Part shown: piece by piece, positions 1-5,421 of the stretch | Layout of the letters: each line of letters begins with the position of its first letter | Numbering within the stretch: the first letter of the stretch is position 1 | Assembly: GCA_966095595.1 (NCBI GenBank) | Contig: CBHTUB010000412.1 | Coordinates: 1 to 5,421, forward strand | From: Chryseosolibacter sp966095595 | GTDB taxonomy: Bacteria; Bacteroidota; Bacteroidia; Cytophagales; Cyclobacteriaceae | Direction: 5' to 3' | Length of the DNA: 5,421 nucleotides | Notes under the pieces: generated by a model | Seen by the model: only the letters and a program-made list of their open reading frames with translations | Database searches by the model: none | What the model was told of the DNA's origin: nothing | Program-made: the position numbers and the translations under genes

Positions 1-19
1 AACAATCTCCCTTGACTCG

Positions 20-35
20 GACAACATTCGTTGTC
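20..35. repeat. Short perfect inverted repeat far upstream of katG
   Basis: The sequence GACAAC-ATTC-GTTGTC is a perfect 6-bp inverted repeat around a 4-base loop. No T-run follows on either strand, so it does not look like an intrinsic terminator. It could be an operator half-site pair or part of the end of whatever lies to the left, but a repeat this short can occur by chance. No function can be assigned. Confidence 0.35.
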
Positions 36-91
36 GGAAATATCCCGATCGCGTTCATTGCGGTTCATGATAACCAAGGCGGATAAACGCC

Positions 92-140
92 TTATAGACA
101 GTCCTTATTAAACTATAAAAACAATCGATTTGATCTATAA
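92..140 (+). promoter_or_regulatory. Phased TTATAG/CTATAA hexamers, candidate operator of katG
   Basis: Three copies of one hexamer lie in front of katG: TTATAG at 92-97 (inverted), CTATAA at 113-118 and CTATAA at 135-140. Their starts are 21 and 22 bases apart, about two helical turns each, so all three would face the same side of the DNA. CTAT at 113, ATCG at 124 and CTAT at 135 also fit the 11-base register of an OxyR site (ATAG-N7-CTAT-N7-ATAG-N7-CTAT) at 11 of 12 positions, but the fourth quarter-site expected at 102 is absent. The last hexamer lies between the proposed -33 and -7 elements. OxyR control of catalase genes is known in Bacteroides; assigning this site to OxyR is inference. 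Confidence 0.3.
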
Positions 141-160
141 CCCCCGGTGTCGTAGTCTTG
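129..160 (+). promoter_or_regulatory. Candidate Bacteroidota-type promoter of katG
   Basis: TTTG at 129-132 is followed after 20 bases by TAGTCTTG at 153-160. This matches the Bacteroidota sigma factor pattern TTTG-N19-21-TAnnTTTG with one mismatch in the -7 box. Transcription would begin near 164-167 and give a leader of about 40 nt before the ATG at 206. It is the best match in the upstream region. No Shine-Dalgarno sequence precedes the ATG, only the A-rich stretch typical of the phylum. Confidence 0.45.
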
Positions 161-205
161 AATTGAATTCATAACTTCATTCAAACGCTTATCAAACTAA
201 ATAAG

Positions 206-2446
206 ATGGAAAATATCACCCCGACAAAACAGAAATCGCTCAATGTCAACGACAGCGAGGCTAAGTGTCCGTTCCATGGTGGCGCGTTAAAACAGGCGGC
301 AGGTGGCGGAACACGTAACCGCGACTGGTGGCCTAACCAGCTGAAGCTGAACGTTCTGAGGCAGCAATCGTCCTTGTCCGATCCTATGGGCGAAAATTTT
401 AACTACGCCGAAGAGTTCAAATCGCTTGATCTGAAGGCGGTGAAGAAGGACATCTTTGAGCTGATGACGACATCTCAGGACTGGTGGCCTGCGGACTATG
501 GTCACTATGGGCCTTTCTTCATACGGATGGCGTGGCACAGTGCAGGCACGTATCGCGTTTCTGATGGACGGGGTGGCGGCGGTGCCGGACAACAACGCTT
601 CGCTCCCCTCAACAGCTGGCCTGATAACGCTAACCTGGACAAGGCGCGATTGCTCCTCTGGCCGGTCAAGCAAAAATATGGAAAGAAGATCTCCTGGGCA
701 GACCTGATGATCCTCGCGGGCAACTGTGCGCTCGAGTCGATGGGTTTCAAAACTTTCGGATTTGGTGGCGGACGGGAAGACGTATGGGAACCCCAGGAAG
801 ATGTGTATTGGGGTTCGGAAACAAAATGGTTGGGTGACGAACGGTATACAAAGGACCGTGAGCTTGAAGCTCCACTTGGTGCCGTGCAGATGGGACTTAT
901 TTATGTAAATCCGGAGGGACCTAACGGAAAACCGGATCCCGTTGCAGCAGCGCGTGACATCCGCGAAACATTCGGAAGGATGGCAATGAACGATGAAGAA
1001 ACAGTGGCGTTGATCGCAGGTGGACATAGCTTTGGAAAAACACACGGAGCAGCAGACCCTGCCAAATACGTGGGCGTTGAGCCGGCAGCAGCTGGCATCG
1101 AAGCACAGAGCATGGGATGGAAAAATACTTTCGGAAACGGTCACGGTGTTCACACCATCACGAGCGGTCTCGAAGGTGCATGGACAACAACTCCGACGAA
1201 ATGGAGCAATAACTTCTTCGAAAACCTCTTCGGCTTCGAATGGGAATTGACAAAAAGTCCCGCAGGTGCACATCAGTGGAAGCCGAAGAACAATGGTGGG
1301 GCTAACACCGTGCCGGACGCGCATGACAAGTCAAAGCGTCACGCGCCAACCATGCTCACAACCGATCTCGCGCTCCGGTTCGATCCTATCTACGAAAAAA
1401 TATCAAGACGCTTCCTTGAAAATCCAGACCAGTTCGCCGATGCATTCGCCCGCGCATGGTTCAAGCTGACACACCGCGATATGGGACCGCGCGCACGTTA
1501 CCTCGGGCCTGAAGTGCCCGCAGAAGAATTGATCTGGCAGGATCCTGTTCCCGCAGTGAACCATAAGTTGGTCGACGACAAGGATATCGCTGCATTGAAA
1601 GGCAAGATACTCAGCTCGGGATTGACCGTATCTCAACTGGTATCTACTGCCTGGGCCTCCGCTTCAACTTTCCGCGGTTCGGATAAACGCGGCGGAGCAA
1701 ACGGCGCGCGCATTCGCCTCGAGCCTCAGAGAAATTGGGAAGTAAACAACCCCGACCAACTGAATGGAGTTTTGAAAGTGCTTGAGAACATCCAAAAGGA
1801 ATTCAACTCGGCACAATCGGGCGGCAAAAAGATCTCGCTGGCAGATGTGATCGTTCTCGCCGGATGTGCAGGCGTGGAGAAGGCGGCAAAGAACGCCGGA
1901 TATGACGTCACCGTTCCTTTCACACCGGGACGAGCCGACGCAACCCAGGAACAGACCGACGTAGAATCCTTTGAAGTACTCGAGCCTGCTGCCGACGCCT
2001 TCAGAAACTACATCAAGCTACACCACAAGGCTGCCGCGGAGCATATGATGATAGACAAAGCACAATTGTTGACACTGACCGCTCCCGAGATGACGGTGCT
2101 GCTTGGAGGTATGCGCGTGTTGAATACGAACTTCGACAGGTCACAACACGGTGTGTTCACCAAACGCCCCGAGTCATTGACCAACGACTTCTTCGTCAAC
2201 CTGCTCGACTTTGGGATTACCTGGACTGCAACCTCGGATTTCCAGACCGTTTTTGAAGGCCGCGATCGCAAGACCGGCGCTGTGAAGTGGACGGGAACCC
2301 GCGTAGACCTCATCTTTGGCTCGAACTCTGAACTTCGCGCAATTGCCGAGGTATATGGATGCTCGGACTCGCGCGAGAAATTTGTAAACGATTTTGTGGC
2401 CGCGTGGAGCAAGGTGATGAACCTCGATCGTTTCGATCTGAAGTAA
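206..2446 (+). CDS. katG: Catalase-peroxidase KatG
   Basis: This is a bifunctional haem enzyme that removes hydrogen peroxide by catalase and peroxidase reactions, protecting the cytoplasm. At 746 residues it has the usual length, with an N-terminal haem-binding peroxidase domain (about 50-430) and a degenerate C-terminal peroxidase domain (about 450-740) that lacks the haem ligand, as in the family. The distal triad R107, W110, H111 lies in the motif RMAWHSAGTYR. The proximal haem ligand is H274 in GGHSFGKTH, with partners W326 and D387. The catalase-specific Trp-Tyr-Met adduct is complete (W110, Y233, M259), and the mobile arginine R424 is present in HRDMGP. S320 matches Ser315 of the M. 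tuberculosis enzyme. There is no signal peptide. The gene appears monocistronic, with its own promoter candidate and a terminator right behind it. All key residues are intact, so it should be active. Confidence 0.98.
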   Translation: MENITPTKQKSLNVNDSEAKCPFHGGALKQAAGGGTRNRDWWPNQLKLNVLRQQSSLSDPMGENFNYAEEFKSLDLKAVKKDIFELMTTSQDWWPADYGHYGPFFIRMAWHSAGTYRVSDGRGGGGAGQQRFAPLNSWPDNANLDKARLLLWPVKQKYGKKISWADLMILAGNCALESMGFKTFGFGGGREDVWEPQEDVYWGSETKWLGDERYTKDRELEAPLGAVQMGLIYVNPEGPNGKPDPVAAARDIRETFGRMAMNDEETVALIAGGHSFGKTHGAADPAKYVGVEPAAAGIEAQSMGWKNTFGNGHGVHTITSGLEGAWTTTPTKWSNNFFENLFGFEWELTKSPAGAHQWKPKNNGGANTVPDAHDKSKRHAPTMLTTDLALRFDPIYEKISRRFLENPDQFADAFARAWFKLTHRDMGPRARYLGPEVPAEELIWQDPVPAVNHKLVDDKDIAALKGKILSSGLTVSQLVSTAWASASTFRGSDKRGGANGARIRLEPQRNWEVNNPDQLNGVLKVLENIQKEFNSAQSGGKKISLADVIVLAGCAGVEKAAKNAGYDVTVPFTPGRADATQEQTDVESFEVLEPAADAFRNYIKLHHKAAAEHMMIDKAQLLTLTAPEMTVLLGGMRVLNTNFDRSQHGVFTKRPESLTNDFFVNLLDFGITWTATSDFQTVFEGRDRKTGAVKWTGTRVDLIFGSNSELRAIAEVYGCSDSREKFVNDFVAAWSKVMNLDRFDLK

Positions 2447-2472
2447 TTCATTTCATATCAACACGAAATCCC

Positions 2473-2499
2473 AAGGTGGTCCCTCAAAGACCACCTTTT
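2473..2499 (+). terminator. Intrinsic terminator of katG
   Basis: An 8-bp perfect stem, AAGGTGGT (2473-2480) pairing with ACCACCTT (2490-2497), encloses a 9-base loop. The stem runs directly into a short T-run (2496-2499), with further T-rich sequence at 2502-2505. It begins 26 bases after the katG stop codon. On the opposite strand the stem lacks a following T-run, so it probably serves mainly katG and not the convergent gene. Confidence 0.8.
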
Positions 2500-2639
2500 A
2501 TGTTTTGAGGACTGTTTTTTTCGAAGACATAGTCCGGTCATTAACGGGCTGCCTGCAACTGATGCCGCAAAGTCAGGATCGAAAGAATAAACGATCAACA
2601 GAGATAAGTGCCTTCTGGCTTGCCCCGAGAGGCGGGAAT

Positions 2640-3657
2640 TTAGAACAATATGTCATCCACCGGTTGCATACGCTCCGGTACGTTTTCGTCTCCCATCATC
2701 TCTTTCAGGTCGATCTCGATATTTCGAACGATGGCATAGATGGGAACATCGTTCAATAATCCTTCGAATGGATTTTCGCTGTAGTCACCGGTATATTCCA
2801 TCAACGAAAACACCCATGACACGATGAGGTTGAAAGGGAGCATGAGCCAGATGAGATTGCCACCATCCAGCTTTTCGAATTCCTGCAACATGGCAAATGG
2901 CAACAGATAGGTGAAGATCAATATAAAAACGTGACTCGATGTCGAGTACTGTCGGGGCAGCGGTGTGTTCTTGATGCGCTCAGAGGCGCCCTGCTCAGCG
3001 TACAGGTCCGTGATCAGTTTCTGTAATTCTATCTGATCGAACTGGTCGATATACCGGTTTGTTGCGCAGCGTTGCGATATGCTGCGACTGGTTGTCGAGC
3101 AGACATGTTGCCGCGTTTTTTCGTTTCATCACGTTCTGCAGTTCCTCCGGAGAAAGACAGGCACTGGCATCTTTCTCAAACGAAGAGAAATCCATACGTT
3201 TTGCAAAGTAGTTGCGCTGCCTTACGCTGGCAATCAGGTTATGTTCCCAGGCTGTCCGCTGTCGCATGGCATGTTTCAGCGCGTGCAGCCAGGCAATGTG
3301 CCGCAGGATCAGGATACGAACCTCCCTGTTAATTTCCTTCTCAGAAATTCCCTTGACCAATCCGTGTGCCGTGAAGGAACGCACCGCCGCCCCGAAAGAC
3401 CTGCTGAGGTTCACGATACTGCCCCACACCTTCCTCGCCTCCCAGACACGATCATATGACTGATTGTTTTTAAAACCCACATAGAAGGCCACGGCAGTGC
3501 CGATCAACGACACAGGCAGCCACGGGATCGCGACCCATCTCCATTCGAGATACCGATAGGTGAACATGGCAAGAAGTCCCGTGAACAATGACCAAAGGAT
3601 CATTCTCCAGGAAATAAAGTATAGAATGCGGTAGCCGAAATATCTTTTGATGTACAT
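2640..3657 (-). pseudogene. Bestrophin-family anion channel, broken by a single-base frameshift
   Basis: Bestrophins are pentameric membrane ion channels with four transmembrane helices per subunit. Reading from ATG 3657, the first frame gives 199 clear bestrophin residues: helix 1 at about 19-37, then the conserved IPWLPVSLIGTAVAF and GFKNNQSYDRVWEARKVWG segment (44-79). After N199 the frame runs into 21 unrelated residues and stops at TGA 2997-2995. Skipping one base at 3060-3058 gives 139 further codons with no internal stop and typical C-terminal features: NTPLPRQYS (230-238), helices at about 242-258 and 268-286, and ENPFEGLLNDVP (294-305). The repaired gene encodes 338 residues, a normal family length. 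By alignment from memory with the Klebsiella channel, T54, F58 and F62 fall at the pore neck. The start is chosen because family homology begins at MYIKRYF; the open frame back to 3801 overlaps the upstream gene. As written, the product would lose the last two helices. It may be a real mutation or a sequencing error. Confidence 0.88.
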
Positions 3658-3692
3658 GATCCAAAGATAAAAAGTCAACGACCGATGCCAAA
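3655..3692 (-). promoter_or_regulatory. Promoter abutting the bestrophin ATG (possible leaderless start)
   Basis: On the minus strand TTTG (3692-3689) is followed after exactly 19 bases by TATCTTTG (3669-3662), a perfect match to the Bacteroidota consensus TTTG-N19-21-TAnnTTTG. Only four bases separate this box from the ATG at 3657-3655. Transcription normally begins a few bases after the -7 box, so the mRNA would start at or within a few bases of the start codon. The gene could therefore be expressed apart from its upstream neighbour, as a leaderless transcript. The match is seen directly; its use is inferred. Confidence 0.45.
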
Positions 3693-3730
3693 CACATTCC
3701 AGATCTATCCGGAATTGCTCAGGTCTCTGA

Positions 3731-4456
3731 CTATCTGGATGCGTATGGTAATGTATCATTTGGCAAGGCCACGCTATCTTGCCAATACTGTTTTCGGGCA
3801 TCGCGGAATTGCGTTCGCAGGTTGTCGAGAAACACCTGGTTTTGTTTCATCAGTGTGATCCATCCTATCAGCTCGAACTGTATTTGCCGGGCGATTGTCC
3901 CCGATGCAACCAGGGGTTCTTCTCCTGACACGATCATTCTGGATTGCCTGAAGTCATACCGCACATTGGCACCGTACAAGGGTGTGACAGCATTGCGAAG
4001 TCTTTCCTGACACCTTTTCCATGCATCGTCGTAGCGGGACAACAACCCTTTTGCCTGCACATTCAGAAAATAAAGTTCATGAACAACCGTATCATCCTTG
4101 ATACTCGAAAGCAGACCGGAATTCTTCAATGACTCGATACCCGAATTATCGCCAATGTCCGATATATAGGGTAGGTATGCGATGGAAATGTCTGCAAGAA
4201 GCTGCTTCTGCTCGATCCTTCCATCCTCGAGATCGGTCACCAACGAGTCGAATCGTTTGGAATGTTTGTCCGCATAGTCGGAAAGGAACTTCAGGTAACC
4301 CTCCTGCCTGATCACCTGCGAGTGGATGACGGCAAACAACGCTTCGGCATCTGCCTCGGATCGTCTGCTCTCCCTGTAGTTCTCGACCCAAAATGCAATG
4401 ATAATGCTGATCGTAATGACGACAAATTCCTTCAGGTAGACACTGAAATGTTTCAT
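3731..4456 (-). CDS. Single-pass membrane protein of unknown function
   Basis: The 241-residue product begins MKHFSVYLKEFVVITISIII; one hydrophobic helix at about 10-25 is followed by a basic, polar stretch (NYRESRRSEAD). The remaining 215 residues are soluble, mostly helical in appearance and rich in charged residues. They contain an acidic stretch around SLVTDLEDGRIEQ and the segment SGIESLKNSGLLSSIKDD. The plan of a short N-terminal anchor ending near a W-x-E-N/NNW-like motif, followed by a helical domain, recalls DUF6090-type proteins of Bacteroidota, but I cannot confirm family membership. There is no cleavable signal peptide and no catalytic motif. The stop codon lies 73 bases before the bestrophin ATG on the same strand, so the two may be co-transcribed. 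A role with the channel is only a guess from position. The ATG at 4456 directly precedes the membrane anchor and is the natural start. Confidence 0.85.
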   Translation of the reverse strand: MKHFSVYLKEFVVITISIIIAFWVENYRESRRSEADAEALFAVIHSQVIRQEGYLKFLSDYADKHSKRFDSLVTDLEDGRIEQKQLLADISIAYLPYISDIGDNSGIESLKNSGLLSSIKDDTVVHELYFLNVQAKGLLSRYDDAWKRCQERLRNAVTPLYGANVRYDFRQSRMIVSGEEPLVASGTIARQIQFELIGWITLMKQNQVFLDNLRTQFRDARKQYWQDSVALPNDTLPYASR

Positions 4457-4704
4457 AGCGCGGGATTTTAGGGATTTGTCTAAGTTACGCGTTTATCTTA
4501 AAAGAAGGGTAAGCCATCTTGACCCCCGCCTATTGCCGTTGTTGCTGCTGATCGGCCGTATCGACTTAGTGGTTTTCGTCGGCCAATCAACGAAATATCG
4601 TCTTGTGCATCCCGGTTGCATGATTTTAAGCTGGATTTCACTCATTCACACTGGTAAGCTGTTTGCCTGTGTCCGGCAATTACTCGAACCCTAACGGCTA
4701 TCAA
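4457..4704. other. Divergent intergenic region
   Basis: This 248-base gap lies between two divergent genes and should hold both of their promoters. No strong TTTG-N19-21-TAnnTTTG match was found in either direction. On the minus strand TAACTTAG, about 30 bases before ATG 4456, matches the -7 box at all but one position but has no convincing -33 element. A possible 72-codon plus-strand frame beginning with TTG at 4476 has no family features and is not called. An imperfect hairpin at 4648-4672 (ACAC/GTGT plus GG/CC around a T-T mismatch) may lie in the leader of the downstream gene but is weak. Confidence 0.5.
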
Positions 4705-5226
4705 ATGAAAAAAACATTTCTGCTACCTGTGTTATTACTTCTTCTACTGACTGACGTGGCCAGTGCACAGAGTCATGAAAAGATCCTCTCGGTATTCATT
4801 TACAATTTCGCCATCAATGGAGAATGGGCCAATAAAGAAGATGCTCAGGAATTTATCATTGGCATCGTCGGCAACGGAGCTGACAGTAAGGCTATCGCCG
4901 AAGAATTGCATCAACTGGCGGCTATGAAAACCATTGGCAAGAGAAAAATAGCAGTCGCTGAATTTGCCAGGGAGTCTGACGTCAAAGACTGCCACATACT
5001 TTTTATCCCCGAGTCGAAATCATCGATGCTTTCGCCGCTCACCACCAGACTCTCATCTACTTCTACGCTTATCATTACTGAAAAGGCTGGTCTGGCCAAA
5101 CTGGGAAGCGCCATCAACTTCATCAACGTTGAGGGTAAGCTCCGATATGAGGTTAACATGCGTGAGATCGATAGACGGAATATCAAGATATCAAGCAGGA
5201 TCACCAGTCTGGGGCTCTCCATTTAA
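4705..5226 (+). CDS. Secreted YfiR/DUF4154-family protein
   Basis: This is a 173-residue exported protein with a textbook signal peptide: MKK, a leucine-rich core, then VASA|Q with cleavage after A21. The mature part follows the YfiR (DUF4154) pattern: an opening helix with FIYNFA (31-36), FIIGIVGN (50-57), the KRKIAV strand (79-84), CHILFIPES (96-104), TLIITEK (121-127), LGSAINFINVEGKLRYEVN (133-151), and a closing KISSRITSLGLS (161-172). In Pseudomonas, YfiR is a periplasmic inhibitor of a membrane diguanylate cyclase. In Bacteroidota such proteins often sit beside TonB-dependent receptors or sensor kinases, and their role is not settled. Only one cysteine (C96) remains in the mature protein, so the internal disulfides described for Pseudomonas YfiR cannot form. 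The ATG at 4705 is chosen over the in-frame one at 4663 because it places the signal peptide at the N-terminus. It is probably in an operon with the next gene, 78 bases downstream. Confidence 0.85.
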   Translation: MKKTFLLPVLLLLLLTDVASAQSHEKILSVFIYNFAINGEWANKEDAQEFIIGIVGNGADSKAIAEELHQLAAMKTIGKRKIAVAEFARESDVKDCHILFIPESKSSMLSPLTTRLSSTSTLIITEKAGLAKLGSAINFINVEGKLRYEVNMREIDRRNIKISSRITSLGLSI

Positions 5227-5258
5227 TCTAATATACATGCCGTGATCGAACCCCGAAT

Positions 5259-5273
5259 ATCCCAACGTGGGAT
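5259..5273 (+). repeat. Small hairpin between the YfiR-like gene and the receptor gene
   Basis: ATCCCA-ACG-TGGGAT forms a perfect 6-bp stem with a 3-base loop; CCG (5253-5255) and CGG (5274-5276) could extend it across an unpaired AAT. No T-run follows, so it is not an obvious terminator. It lies about 30 bases before the receptor ATG and might affect mRNA processing or differential expression of the two genes. This is speculative. Confidence 0.35.
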
Positions 5274-5304
5274 CGGTCCGGATTTGAATCAAAACCTATT
5301 AGCT

Positions 5305-5421
5305 ATGAAATATAAAACGATTCTTACGGTCGTGTGCTGCCTGTCAGCCGCGGCGGTTAAAGCACAGGAAACAGAAGCCGACAGCCTCTATTCTCTTTCG
5401 ATAGAAGAACTGTTAAACGTC
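5305..5421 (+). CDS. TonB-dependent receptor-like outer-membrane protein, N-terminal fragment
   Basis: The 39 visible codons begin MKYKTILTVVCCLSAAAVKA with likely signal-peptide cleavage after A20, followed by QETEADSLYSLSIEELLNV, where the window ends. The motif LYSLSIEELLNV matches the LxxLSLEELLNV segment that immediately precedes the plug domain in many TonB-dependent receptors. The rest of the gene (plug and beta-barrel) lies beyond the window. Such receptors import large or scarce substrates across the outer membrane using TonB energy; the substrate cannot be told from this fragment. No promoter-like match is seen in the 78-base gap before it, which suggests co-transcription with the YfiR-like gene. 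The gene is cut by the window edge and not visibly damaged. Confidence 0.72.
   Translation, partial: MKYKTILTVVCCLSAAAVKAQETEADSLYSLSIEELLNV

Noticed and set aside
104..118. PerR/Fur-type box before katG
   Set aside because: The right half (ACTATAA) resembles TTATAATNATTATAA, but the left half matches poorly once aligned, so a canonical PerR box is not supported.
287..1324. Long open frame (345 codons) antisense to katG
   Set aside because: Its product is rich in Cys, Arg and Ser with no recognisable domain, and it lies wholly inside the well-supported katG. It is a codon-bias shadow.
2008..2451. Antisense 147-codon frame over the end of katG
   Set aside because: No family features and complete overlap with katG; a shadow frame.
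2611..2640. Terminator for the bestrophin gene on the minus strand
   Set aside because: Only a 4-bp CCCG/CGGG stem without a T-run is present just past the stop codon; too weak to call.
3079..3459. Plus-strand frames opposite the bestrophin gene
   Set aside because: The minus strand carries clear bestrophin motifs throughout, while the plus-strand products show no domain.
3658..3801. N-terminal extension of the bestrophin frame back to an ATG at 3801
   Set aside because: It would overlap the upstream gene by 71 bases and add 48 residues without family similarity; homology begins at ATG 3657.
4476..4694. Possible 72-codon gene starting with TTG in the divergent gap
   Set aside because: Rare start codon, no ribosome-binding or promoter support, and no recognisable features; it also overlaps the likely leader of the YfiR-like gene.

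Overview
The window most likely comes from a member of the Bacteroidota, possibly a Cytophagales- or Chitinophagales-like environmental bacterium. This is inferred from four things: no clear Shine-Dalgarno sequences, promoter-like TTTG-N19/20-TAnnTTTG elements, a YfiR-like protein next to a TonB-dependent receptor, and a bestrophin whose N-terminus looks like those of the phylum. Base composition is close to balanced. No RNA genes, insertion sequences or CRISPR arrays are visible.

Layout, left to right. Positions 1-205 are a non-coding leader with a candidate promoter and phased hexamer repeats, in front of katG (206-2446, + strand), a full-length and apparently intact catalase-peroxidase that ends at a good intrinsic terminator (2473-2499). 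A short convergent intergenic stretch follows. On the minus strand, reading right to left, a 241-codon single-pass membrane protein of unknown function (4456-3731) precedes a bestrophin-family channel gene (3657-2640). The bestrophin reading frame is broken by what looks like one extra base near 3058-3060; removing it restores a clean 338-residue protein. A divergent non-coding gap (4457-4704) separates this pair from a plus-strand pair: a secreted YfiR/DUF4154-family protein (4705-5226) and the first 39 codons of a TonB-dependent receptor-like outer-membrane protein (5305 to the window end).

Working together: katG is a stand-alone oxidative-stress gene. The membrane protein and the bestrophin are probably co-oriented partners in the inner membrane, although the bestrophin also has its own very good promoter match almost abutting its ATG. 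The YfiR-like protein and the receptor look like an operon acting in the periplasm and outer membrane. I see no clearly new multi-gene system. The items most worth checking are the bestrophin frameshift, the possible leaderless start of that gene, and the phased operator-like repeats upstream of katG.
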